Under the pieces are notes generated by a model. The model was not told the DNA's origin. It searched no databases and saw nothing but the letters and a program-made list of their open reading frames with translations. This document shows, piece after piece, positions 27,653 to 35,140 of a stretch of 35,140 bases of DNA. A program made the position numbers and the translations under genes. Each line of letters opens with the position of its first letter. Position 1 is the stretch's first letter. The stretch is from Candidatus Omnitrophota bacterium. Lineage in GTDB: Bacteria; Omnitrophota; Gorgyraeia; VGKH01. Location of the stretch: positions 1 through 35,140 of the forward strand of contig VGKH01000011.1 in NCBI GenBank assembly GCA_016867135.1, in the 5' to 3' direction.

Positions 27653-28483
27653 CTAAATCTTATCCAGTTCTTCCTTCTTTATGGTAAAGCTGTGTTCTGG
27701 ACCTGGAAATTCACCATTCAGTACTTCTTCTTTATATTTTTTAAATGCTTCCAGAATTTTCGGAGATAGATTAATGTATTGCTTGACGAATTTTGGCTTG
27801 AATCTTTCAAAAAGTCCGAGTAAATCGTGCGTGACTAATACTTGGCCGTCGCAATAAATGCCAGCGCCGATTCCAACCGTTGGAATTTTTAACTTCTCCG
27901 TGATTTGTTTCGCTACTAAGTCTGGAACGCATTCCAAAACGATGCTGAAACATCCCAATTTCTCCAGAAGCCCTGCTTGGGAAATTAATCTTTTAGCGGC
28001 ATCGGCGTCTTTGCCCTGGACTTTAAATCCTCCCAGTTGATCAGCGGTCTGCGGCGTAAGTCCGATGTGCCCCATAACCGGGATTCCTGCCTTGATAATT
28101 GTCTCCGTGACTTGGGGGCATTTATCAAACCATTCAAGTTTTACCGCGTCGCAACCTTCATCTATAAAACGCTTGGCGTTCTTTACCGATTCTTCAGGAT
28201 TTGTCTGGTAGGATTCATAGGGCATATCCCCTACTAAGAAGGCATATTTTACTGCACGTTTGACCGCCTTAGTGTGATGAATCATTTCGGTCATCCCTAC
28301 TTCAGTAGTTGATTTTAATCCTAGTACGACGTTCGCTACCGAGTCTCCAACTAAAATCATATCTATCCCTGCTTGATCAATTAAAGATGCCGTAGGAAAA
28401 TCATAGGCCGTAAGCATGGTGATTTTTTGCTTTTTTTGTTTCATTTTCTTGATGTCTTCCAGGGTAATCTTTTTTCGTTCCAT
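27653..28483 (-). CDS. panB: 3-methyl-2-oxobutanoate hydroxymethyltransferase
   Basis: 276 residues of PanB: ITMLTAYDFPTASLIDQAGIDMILVGDSVANVVLG at the N-terminus, HTKAVKRA, GDMPYESY, the GHIGLTPQ motif (PVMGHIGLTPQTADQLGGFKVQG), FSIVLECVP and VGIGAG. It makes ketopantoate from 2-oxoisovalerate and 5,10-methylene-THF, the first step of pantothenate and CoA synthesis. No panC or panD is in the window. The start is 5 nt past the nfnB stop, so it is in the same operon. Confidence 0.96.
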   Translation of the reverse strand: MERKKITLEDIKKMKQKKQKITMLTAYDFPTASLIDQAGIDMILVGDSVANVVLGLKSTTEVGMTEMIHHTKAVKRAVKYAFLVGDMPYESYQTNPEESVKNAKRFIDEGCDAVKLEWFDKCPQVTETIIKAGIPVMGHIGLTPQTADQLGGFKVQGKDADAAKRLISQAGLLEKLGCFSIVLECVPDLVAKQITEKLKIPTVGIGAGIYCDGQVLVTHDLLGLFERFKPKFVKQYINLSPKILEAFKKYKEEVLNGEFPGPEHSFTIKKEELDKI

Positions 28484-28488
28484 CTTAC

Positions 28489-29910
28489 CTACCTCTTTTT
28501 TAGATAATTATCTATCGACACAGCCGCTTTTTTGCCTGCGCCCATGGCAGAAATTACGGTGTCGGCTCCGGTAATTATGTCTCCTCCGGCAAAAACGCCG
28601 GGGATTGATGTCATTAGATTTTCATCTACCCAGATCGTTCCGTCTTCGTTGACCTTTAAATTAGGTGTCGATTTATAAAGCAAAGGATTTGGGTTTTGTC
28701 CGATAGCCACAATGACTGTATCCACATCTAAGATAAATTCTGAATTTTTAATAGGGACCGGCCTGCGTCTTCCCGAAGCATCGGGTTCGCCAAGCTGCAT
28801 CTGGATACACCTCATTCCTTTGACAAAACCATTTTCACCCCGCCCTTCTTTTAATATTTTATTATTTTTTGAAGAAGAGCGGGGTTCATCAACAATAATT
28901 TCTACCGGTTGAGTCAGTAGTTTGAATTTTAGGCCTTCTTCTCTGGCATTTTCGATTTCTTCAGCTCTAGCTGGCATCTCCTGTTCGCTTCTACGATAAA
29001 CCAAAGTTACATCTTTTCCTAGTCGCATGGCTACTCTGGCGCAATCAAAAGCAACATTACCAGCTCCCACCACAGCGATTTTTTCTCCGATATTGACGGG
29101 AGTGGCGTATTCAGGAAATTTATAGGCCTTCATCAGATTAATTCTGGTTAGGAATTCATTGGCAGAGTAAACCCTGTTGGCATTTTCTCCTGGAATTCCC
29201 ATAAATTGAGGCAAGCCAGCGCCGACTGCGATAAAAATCGTTTTAAAACCTTGTTGAAAGAGCTCATCAATGGCGTATGTCTTTCCGATTAAAACATTGG
29301 GGCGTAAATCTACGCCAAGAGATTTAATATAATCCACTTCTTGTAAGACAATTTTTTTGGGAAGCCTGAATTCCGGGATGCCGTACATAAGCACGCCTCC
29401 GGGAAGATGCAGTGATTCAAACATGGTGACATTGTATCCCATTTTTGCCAGATCCGCAGCAGCGGTTAGCCCAGCAGGACCGGAACCTGCGACAGCAACT
29501 TTGTCAGATTTTACGCTTTTGGTTGGTGTTATTGTCTGTCCTATTGCAGATTCATGATCAGCGGCAAAACGTTCTAGGGAGCCAATGTTTATGGCTTGAT
29601 TTTTCTTACTTAAGATACAGGCTATTTCGCATTGATTTTCTTGGGGGCAAACCCTTCCGCAAACGGCTGGTAAATTATTTTTTTCTTTAATTTTCTTTAT
29701 GGCCTCATCCAATTTATTTGCAGAAATCAGTTTAATAAAAGCGGGAATATCTATCTGTACCGGGCAGCCAGCTACGCATAGAGGTTTTTTACATTGGAGG
29801 CAACGTTTAGCCTCGGCAAGCGCTTGTTCTTTGGAAAAGCCCAGCGCTACTTCAAAGAAGTTTTTTACTCGTTCTTCGCTCTTTTGCTTGGGCATCTTTT
29901 GTTGAGACAT
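28489..29910 (-). CDS. nfnB: NfnB-like NADPH-binding iron-sulfur flavoprotein (GltD family)
   Basis: 473 residues. The N-terminal 4Fe-4S region has CLQCKKPLCVAGCP (about 37-50) and CGRVCPQENQCEIACIL. A first nucleotide-binding fold GSGPAGLTAAADLAKMGYNVTMFE binds FAD; a second, VVGAGNVAFDCARVAMRLG, binds NAD(P)H; VFAGGDIITGADTVISAMGAG closes it. This is the GltD/NfnL family. The overlapping gene for a ferredoxin-NADP reductase-like subunit upstream makes it the large subunit of NfnAB (electron-bifurcating NADH-ferredoxin:NADP oxidoreductase) rather than glutamate synthase; no gltB is present. AAGGAG precedes ATG 29910. Confidence 0.88.
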   Translation of the reverse strand: MSQQKMPKQKSEERVKNFFEVALGFSKEQALAEAKRCLQCKKPLCVAGCPVQIDIPAFIKLISANKLDEAIKKIKEKNNLPAVCGRVCPQENQCEIACILSKKNQAINIGSLERFAADHESAIGQTITPTKSVKSDKVAVAGSGPAGLTAAADLAKMGYNVTMFESLHLPGGVLMYGIPEFRLPKKIVLQEVDYIKSLGVDLRPNVLIGKTYAIDELFQQGFKTIFIAVGAGLPQFMGIPGENANRVYSANEFLTRINLMKAYKFPEYATPVNIGEKIAVVGAGNVAFDCARVAMRLGKDVTLVYRRSEQEMPARAEEIENAREEGLKFKLLTQPVEIIVDEPRSSSKNNKILKEGRGENGFVKGMRCIQMQLGEPDASGRRRPVPIKNSEFILDVDTVIVAIGQNPNPLLYKSTPNLKVNEDGTIWVDENLMTSIPGVFAGGDIITGADTVISAMGAGKKAAVSIDNYLKKR

Positions 29911-30704
29911 TCTTCTTGCTCCTTAAATAAATTCAATCTGGATTTTAATTCCTTAAAATCAACCAAATGGCCGTCGAATTCCGGTCCATCAACACAGCCA
30001 AAATAAGTTTTTCCACCCACTGTTACTCTGCAGGCACCGCACATGCCCGTAGCGTCTACCATGATCGGATTCAGATTAACCACAGTTTTTATTTTTAATG
30101 GCCGCGTTGCTTCGGATACCGCTGCCATCATTGGTACCGGGCCGATAGCGTATACTAAATCAATATGTTTGTTAGCTTGGAATAATTTATTTAATACTTC
30201 GGTTACCAGTCCTTTTTGTCCATATGTGCCGTCATCTGTGGTTACGTAGAATTGGTCACAGGTATCTTTCATTTCTTTTTCCAGAAATATCAGGTTTTTA
30301 CTGCGCGCTCCGATGATTCCGATAACCTCGTTTCCTTCGTTCTTAAATGCGCGGCTGACAGGATAAACCTCAGCAATGCCTACCCCGCCTCCTATACAGA
30401 CTATGGTGCCAACATTTTTTATTTCCGTTGGCTTTCCTAGAGGCCCGAGCACTGCCTGAATAGAATCCCCTACTTTAAGCTCCGCCAAAGTATTGGTAGA
30501 ATGTCCGACTTCCTGAAAAATTAATTTAATCGTATTTTTTACAGGATTCCAGTCTGCCAGAGTTAGGGGAATCCTCTCTCCTTTTTCATCAACAATAACA
30601 ATGACAAATTGCCCGGTTTTTGCTTTTTGGGCAATTTCGGGAGCGTTAATTTTGATTTCATTTATTCCCGGAGCAAGGCTTTTCTTAGAACATATCGAAT
30701 ACAT
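29865..30704 (-). CDS. nfnA: NfnA-like sulfide dehydrogenase/ferredoxin-NADP reductase subunit
   Basis: 279 residues: an FAD-binding beta-barrel (GERIPLTLADWN), an NAD-binding fold (IVCIGGGVGIAEVYPVSRAF), and a C-terminal 2Fe-2S site in VDATGMCGACRVTVGGKTYFGCVDGPEFDG. This is the PyrK/SudB/NfnS type. With the overlapping nfnB it forms the NfnAB complex, which balances NADH, NADPH and ferredoxin pools. Sulfide dehydrogenase activity is another possibility. The last 46 bases overlap nfnB and the first 20 overlap apbE. Confidence 0.88.
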   Translation of the reverse strand: MYSICSKKSLAPGINEIKINAPEIAQKAKTGQFVIVIVDEKGERIPLTLADWNPVKNTIKLIFQEVGHSTNTLAELKVGDSIQAVLGPLGKPTEIKNVGTIVCIGGGVGIAEVYPVSRAFKNEGNEVIGIIGARSKNLIFLEKEMKDTCDQFYVTTDDGTYGQKGLVTEVLNKLFQANKHIDLVYAIGPVPMMAAVSEATRPLKIKTVVNLNPIMVDATGMCGACRVTVGGKTYFGCVDGPEFDGHLVDFKELKSRLNLFKEQEECLNKRCPSKRAKNE

Positions 30705-31641
30705 GAATATCGTCCTCCGTATAAATTAGAGCTCGAGAATTATTATAATAATTAACCAGGTCTAATCCTTTTTCTTTTCCAAGCACAAAAATCGTGGTGG
30801 CTAAGGCATCTGCGGTTAAGCAATCTTGTGCCAGAACAGTCGCAGATATAACCTTGGATTCTGCAGGATGTCCTGTATGCGGATCAATCATATGAGAATA
30901 ACGCTTATCTCCTACTACAAACATTTGCTGATAGTCGCCAGAGGTAGATACTGCCTGATCTTTAAGATTCAATATATCTAATAATTCTTTTTTATTGCGA
31001 GGATGTTGAATTCCCACTTGCCAGGGTTCTCCGTTTTTGTCTCCCAAACAAAATATATCCCCAGCTACGGAAATTAAGCAAGATTTTACTCCGAAGTCTC
31101 TAACTTTTTTGATGGCGCAATCGACAGCGTATCCTTTTCCCATAGCCCCGAGGTCTACTTTTATGCCTTCTTTTAAAAACGCGATAGTTGATTCTTTTTC
31201 ATCAATCAAGACCTTATCGAAGCCGACTAATTGTTTAGCGTTCTTGATATCTTCGCTTTTAGGCAAAACGTTGTTTTTAATCGCTTTTTTCCAGATATCA
31301 ACTAAAGGTCCAACGGTGACATCAAAGGCGCCGTTACTGGCAAGATAAAACTCTTTTGCTTTTATGAGAACGTATAATAAATCCGGGCCGACCTTGAGCT
31401 TGCCCGAGGCATTTAATTTTGATACTTCGCTATCAGGGATATATTTGCTTAAAAGGTTTTCAACCCTTCTTATCTCATTAAAAGCTATATCAATTGCTTG
31501 CTGATCAGGGCAGGTAATCTCTACTATCGTGCCCATCAAGAATTCGCTGCGTTTGTAATAGTTATTTTTAGAGCAAGAAAATATATTAATGATAAACACG
31601 GTTGAAATCAATAAAAAAAGTGTATTTTTCAAGAGTCTCAT
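30685..31641 (-). CDS. apbE: FAD:protein FMN transferase (ApbE lipoprotein)
   Basis: 318 residues with a lipoprotein signal ending INIFSC (Cys23). ApbE motifs follow: EFLMGTIVEITC, the FAD-binding KVDLGAMGKGYAVDCA, SVAGDIFCLG, VSTSGDYQQ and the metal-binding SHMIDPHTGHPA with the later TADALATTIFVLG. It covalently attaches FMN to Thr of flavoproteins such as RnfG/NqrC, in the periplasm. No target is in the window. The start overlaps polX by 4 nt (ATGA). Confidence 0.95.
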   Translation of the reverse strand: MRLLKNTLFLLISTVFIINIFSCSKNNYYKRSEFLMGTIVEITCPDQQAIDIAFNEIRRVENLLSKYIPDSEVSKLNASGKLKVGPDLLYVLIKAKEFYLASNGAFDVTVGPLVDIWKKAIKNNVLPKSEDIKNAKQLVGFDKVLIDEKESTIAFLKEGIKVDLGAMGKGYAVDCAIKKVRDFGVKSCLISVAGDIFCLGDKNGEPWQVGIQHPRNKKELLDILNLKDQAVSTSGDYQQMFVVGDKRYSHMIDPHTGHPAESKVISATVLAQDCLTADALATTIFVLGKEKGLDLVNYYNNSRALIYTEDDIHVFDMF

Positions 31642-33356
31642 TTTTTTATCTTTAATAAGTTCTCAATATCAAGAGTGTTTACTATATCACTTTTTTCAAG
31701 CCATCCCCTTCTTGCGACGGCTATGCCGAATTTCATTCCGTTCAGATGCTCAAAACTATGCGAGTCGGTCCCGATGGCTAATTTTACACCTTTTTCTTTA
31801 GCGGCTCTAGCATGAATATCGTTTAGGTCAAGCCTGTTGGGGAAAGCGTTAATTTCCAAAAAAGTCCCCGTTTCTTTTGCTACTTTTAGAATTTCATCAA
31901 AATCCAAATCGTAGGGGTCTCTTGTTCCCCATAGTCTGCCGGTTGGATGCGCGATAATATCGACGTGTTTGTTCTTGCATGCGCTAACGATTCTTTTAGT
32001 TAGTTGTGTTTTGGATTGTTTAAATCCAGTATGTACCGCAGCAACTACAACGTCAAATTCGGCTAAAACATTATCATTATAATCAAGATTGCCTTCTGAA
32101 TCAATATCTACCTCTGTGCCGTAAAGTATAGTAAAATCCTTAAATATCTTGTTTAATTTTTCAATTTCGCTTTTTTTCTTTTTCAAATCATCAATAGACA
32201 TGCCGTTTGCTACTCTTAAGCTTTGCGAATGGTCAGTAATGGCAATATATCTATACCCCTTTTCTATGGCAGCTTGAGCCATATCTTGGATTGAGCTTTC
32301 ACCATCAGAATAAGTTGAATGCGTATGCAGGTCTCCCTTTATATCCGTTATTTCTATTAGATTGGGGAGCTTGTGCTCAGAGGCAAGCTCTATCTCTCCG
32401 GTATCTTCGCGCAATTCCGGTTCGATATAATCAAGTTTTAGTAATTTGAATATTTCTTCTTCAGTTTTCCCCGCAAGATATTTATCTTTAGCAGTTCTTA
32501 CTGAAAATACTCCGTATTCGCTTATTTTTTGTTTTCTTCTTTGAGCAATTTGGCGGAGCTTAACATTAAAATTCTTAGACCCAGTAAAATATAAAAGCGC
32601 TGCCCCGAACTCTTTTTCACCGACAACTCGCACGTCTACCTGAACGTCATCTTTAGTCAGGACTGAGGATTTAGTTTCGCCAGTGGCGAGGATTCTTTTT
32701 GCTGGAGGAAGCTTTGTAAAAGTATTCATGATTTTTTTGGGATGATTTGAGACTATTAAGATATCTATATCTTTTACCGTTTCTTTCATGCGCCTTAAAC
32801 TTCCAGCCACAGAAATCTTTTTGACTTCCTGGATTTTTCTTAAAGCCGATGTAAAATATCCGGCGATTTCCATAGCAGTTGCCAAGGACATTCTTTCTTT
32901 GCCTTTCTTGACAAGCTCTATTCCTTTTTGGATATTTTCAATGGTTTTATCCTTTATGCCAAAAATACCATCCAGTCTTTTTTTCTTTATCGCTAGTTCA
33001 AGATCCAAGATGCTCTTTATTTTTAATTTATCATAAAGTAGCTTGGTTGTTTTTGGTCCTACTGAAGGAATATTTAATATTTGTAGCAAGCCTTCGGGGA
33101 TAGTTTTTTTTAGGTCGCGCAGAAACTTAAGTTTTCCGGTCTTGTGGAATTCTTTAATTTTCTCAGCCAGATCTTTACCGATTCCTGGTATATCTGTAAG
33201 GTTGTCCCTTTTTATAAATTCTGCTATATCTTCGGTTGTGGATTCAATATTTTGAGCCGCTCTTTCATAAGCGCGGATCCTGAAGACATTATCGCCTTTT
33301 ATTTCGAGAATTCTGGCTATTTCTCTAAAAATTTCGGCAATTTCTAGATTTCTCAT
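31638..33356 (-). CDS. polX: DNA polymerase X with PHP exonuclease domain
   Basis: 572 residues. Helix-hairpin-helix repeats (DIPGIGKDLAEKIKEF; LNIPSVGPKTTKLLYDKL) are followed by the nucleotidyltransferase palm with VAGSLRRMKETVKDIDILIVS (the two Asp of the active site) and DVQVDVRVV. The C-terminal PHP domain has GDLHTHSTYSDGE, AITDHSQSL, VVAAVHTGF, IIAHPTGRL and GTDSHS, the metal ligands needed for 3'-5' exonuclease. It fills short gaps in base-excision repair. The preceding PAP2 gene ends 26 nt upstream. Confidence 0.96.
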   Translation of the reverse strand: MRNLEIAEIFREIARILEIKGDNVFRIRAYERAAQNIESTTEDIAEFIKRDNLTDIPGIGKDLAEKIKEFHKTGKLKFLRDLKKTIPEGLLQILNIPSVGPKTTKLLYDKLKIKSILDLELAIKKKRLDGIFGIKDKTIENIQKGIELVKKGKERMSLATAMEIAGYFTSALRKIQEVKKISVAGSLRRMKETVKDIDILIVSNHPKKIMNTFTKLPPAKRILATGETKSSVLTKDDVQVDVRVVGEKEFGAALLYFTGSKNFNVKLRQIAQRRKQKISEYGVFSVRTAKDKYLAGKTEEEIFKLLKLDYIEPELREDTGEIELASEHKLPNLIEITDIKGDLHTHSTYSDGESSIQDMAQAAIEKGYRYIAITDHSQSLRVANGMSIDDLKKKKSEIEKLNKIFKDFTILYGTEVDIDSEGNLDYNDNVLAEFDVVVAAVHTGFKQSKTQLTKRIVSACKNKHVDIIAHPTGRLWGTRDPYDLDFDEILKVAKETGTFLEINAFPNRLDLNDIHARAAKEKGVKLAIGTDSHSFEHLNGMKFGIAVARRGWLEKSDIVNTLDIENLLKIKK

Positions 33357-33382
33357 AATTTATCTATTTTCTAAAATTGATT

Positions 33383-33931
33383 TTATAAATCACGCAGACT
33401 TTGAAAAAATTTCTCAATCCCTAAAAACAACATAGAAAGTAGGCTCCCGATTAATAATCCGGCTATTACATCGGTAGGATAATGGTGGCCAAGATAAATC
33501 CTTGATATACCTACAAGCAAAGCAATTGGTATTAACGCAAAGCCTAATTTCTTATATTTGAAACATAATATAGTTATGACTACGGCTATTAGAGTTGAGT
33601 GAACCGAAGGGAATGCAGGAGATTGAGTTTTCCCTATAACGCTGATACCGGTGTATAGCTCTAAAGGGCGGGGCCTGTTTACCGCCTCTTTTATTACCAT
33701 GGCCAGAAAATAAGAAATGTAACCGGTGAATAAAATAAAAACAGAAACAAATTTTTCTTTATATCTTCCTAATATAAACATCAGAATACATAATATTATG
33801 ATTGCTGGTGGTTCTGCCAGGCGCGTAATAAATGGGAAGATCGTATCTAGAGAATGGTTCTTTAAAGTTTTATTAATAAAAAAGAATATTGCCTTATCCA
33901 GAGTAAGCATTGTATTTAATAAGTTTTCCAT
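33383..33931 (-). CDS. PAP2-family membrane phosphatase
   Basis: 182 residues with five to six membrane spans. All three PAP2 motifs are present: KEAVNRPRP (about 84-92), FPSVHS (about 107-112) and SRIYLGHHYPTD (about 142-153), with catalytic His in the last two. These enzymes remove phosphate from lipid phosphates such as undecaprenyl diphosphate or phosphatidic acid on the periplasmic face. It could overlap in role with UppP at 10112-10906. The ATG is 2 nt past the GH1 stop, so it is coupled to it. Confidence 0.9.
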   Translation of the reverse strand: MENLLNTMLTLDKAIFFFINKTLKNHSLDTIFPFITRLAEPPAIIILCILMFILGRYKEKFVSVFILFTGYISYFLAMVIKEAVNRPRPLELYTGISVIGKTQSPAFPSVHSTLIAVVITILCFKYKKLGFALIPIALLVGISRIYLGHHYPTDVIAGLLIGSLLSMLFLGIEKFFQSLRDL

Positions 33932-33933
33932 AT

Positions 33934-35140
33934 CTAATTTTCTCCTTGTGACTTAATAAAATTAGCATATTTTCTCGCGCTTTCTCTAGCCGTTCTTTTA
34001 AGACTAGAATAGTCTATTTCAGCGAGCCCAAACCTGGGTGAGAATCCTTTATCCCATTCAAAGTTGTCGATTAAAGACCAGTATAGATAGCCTATGACTG
34101 GTATATCTAAGTTCAAGGCTTTCTCAATTTGTTTTAAATGTTGAAAAATAAAATCCCAGCGCTGGTTGTCGTCCTGAGTGCAGATCCCATTTTCAGTTAT
34201 TAAAATAGGTAAATTAAATTTTTTTAAAGCCCTTAAAGATTCTATGATGCCTTCAGGATAAATTTCCCAGCCAAGCGAATTTTTATTTGCGGCGTGATTA
34301 TGCATAGTGTTACAGTGTGTTCCGAAGCATTCCTTGATATTTGGAAGGGAAAATTTCACAAAATTTCTTGTGTAGTAATTTAAACCGATAAAATCCAAAT
34401 GGTTTTTTATTTGATCCATGAAATCAAAATTAAAGAATTTGTTTCTTAATAAGGCAGCAGTTTTATTCAATAGGGAAAAATTATTCGGGCACGCCTGAAA
34501 CAACTGGAATTGTTTGGCAATGCTTACCATCGGTTTGTCATAATTCATATTTTTATAAATTTGATGAATCTTATCGTAAGCTTTTTTGTGAGCTATAATT
34601 AAATTGTCTTTTACTCTATTTGCTTTAAGCAGCGATTTCTCTCCTGCTGGCCAAGCACCGGTTATATATGATGCGTGGACATAAACCATTGGTTCGTTAA
34701 TTGTGATCCAGTATTTGACACTCCCCCCTAGGCTAGAGACAATTTTTTCTGTATATTTTTCAAAATAAGTTGCAATATATTTGTTTAGCCATCCGCCTTT
34801 TTTAAAGAGCCATAATGGGTTGGTAAAATGATGTAATGTAACTATTGGTTCAATATTTCTTTTTAGAAGCGCATCAATGACTTTTTTGTAATGCGCAATT
34901 TCTTTTTCGCTAAATTTATTTTCTTCCGGCTCTACCCTGCTCCATTCTATTGAAAAACGATGGGCATTGTGGCTTAATTCTGAAGCTAAATTAAAATCAT
35001 CTTCAAATAGCTCATAATGATTACAGGCTTTTCCGGAAGGCTCGATGAATTTTCCTTGTTGCTCGCAATACCACCAGTCGTTATTTGTATTGGCGCCTTC
35101 GACTTGATGCGATGATGTGGCCGCTCCCCATAAGAATTCT
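33934..35140 (-). CDS. Family 1 glycoside hydrolase (beta-glucosidase type), N-terminus outside window
   Basis: The open frame runs to base 35140 and begins EFLWGAATSSHQVEGANTNN, so only about ten N-terminal residues are missing. GH1 motifs are intact: HRFSIEWSRVEPEE, acid/base TINEP (about 150), nucleophile ITENG (LPILITENGICTQ) and the closing YLYWSLIDNFEWDKGFSPRFGL. It cleaves beta-linked glucosides or galactosides, or phospho-sugars; the substrate cannot be told. The visible part has no signal peptide. It appears to be upstream of the PAP2-polX unit in one operon. Confidence 0.93.
   Translation of the reverse strand, partial: EFLWGAATSSHQVEGANTNNDWWYCEQQGKFIEPSGKACNHYELFEDDFNLASELSHNAHRFSIEWSRVEPEENKFSEKEIAHYKKVIDALLKRNIEPIVTLHHFTNPLWLFKKGGWLNKYIATYFEKYTEKIVSSLGGSVKYWITINEPMVYVHASYITGAWPAGEKSLLKANRVKDNLIIAHKKAYDKIHQIYKNMNYDKPMVSIAKQFQLFQACPNNFSLLNKTAALLRNKFFNFDFMDQIKNHLDFIGLNYYTRNFVKFSLPNIKECFGTHCNTMHNHAANKNSLGWEIYPEGIIESLRALKKFNLPILITENGICTQDDNQRWDFIFQHLKQIEKALNLDIPVIGYLYWSLIDNFEWDKGFSPRFGLAEIDYSSLKRTARESARKYANFIKSQGEN

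Noticed and set aside
1-35140. CRISPR arrays, insertion sequences with transposases, rRNA genes, toxin-antitoxin or phage genes
   Set aside because: I looked for regularly spaced repeats, DDE transposases, integrases, rRNA-like segments and typical defence genes and saw none. Repeats here are palindromic and intergenic.

Overview
This window looks like a chromosomal piece of an AT-rich, Gram-negative-type bacterium with an outer membrane. It carries a complete Mla-type lipid-transport core, a porin with signal peptide and terminal Phe, several lipoproteins, DUF3108, PPDK, a single-chain class II glycyl-tRNA synthetase and an NfnAB-like flavoprotein pair. This mixture, with many small palindromic intergenic repeats and GIY-YIG genes, resembles Candidatus Omnitrophota and relatives. 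That placement is an inference from gene content, not a phylogeny. Apart from 1-3254 and the CvpA gene at 6210-6947, nearly everything is on the minus strand.

Layout. 1-3254 (+): end of a flavin-reductase-like gene, a tiny membrane protein, a lipoprotein, then an SOS block (lexA, a DUF6504-like gene, dinB). 3547-6098 (-): a DUF134 regulator, a DUF3108 lipoprotein, an anchored coiled-coil protein and two small proteins. 6210-9361: cvpA facing mlaD-mlaF-lipoprotein-mlaE. 9393-11187 (-): four short membrane proteins forming two paralogous families around uppP. 11267-13046 (-): a PAS-GAF-HD-GYP c-di-GMP phosphodiesterase preceded by a short terminated transcript with a 9-codon ORF. 13219-16041 (-): a basic-tailed EF-Tu-domain-2 protein, a Tic20/DUF4870-like protein, a ParA ATPase fused to a glycogen-binding CBM48 domain, a broken GIY-YIG cassette and an anchored jelly-roll protein. 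16187-17878 (-): porin with terminator, promoter and leader ORF. 17967-19257: PHP phosphatase, palindromic repeats, a tRNA fragment and tRNA-Arg(CCU). 19258-21884 (-): apt, a LacI-type sensor domain without its HTH, a second broken GIY-YIG cassette and a sigma-70 factor. 21960-27256 (-): ppdK, glyS with a structured leader, a double-ACT protein and speD with no canonical start codon. 27285-35140 (-): GGQ release-factor-like protein, panB, nfnB, nfnA, apbE, polX, a PAP2 phosphatase and a GH1 glycosidase that runs off the end, closely packed with several overlaps.

The most unusual features are the two GIY-YIG cassettes. Each is a degenerate endonuclease gene between perfect 17-18 nt inverted repeats, with a further hairpin outside each repeat; the outer hairpins share sequence between the cassettes, and one arm runs into the 3' end of the upstream gene. 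Also notable are the ParA-CBM48 fusion, an apparent ATC start for speD, promoters that abut the start codon (leaderless mRNAs), a palindromic operator candidate inside the lexA promoter, and a glyS leader whose stem covers the ribosome-binding site.
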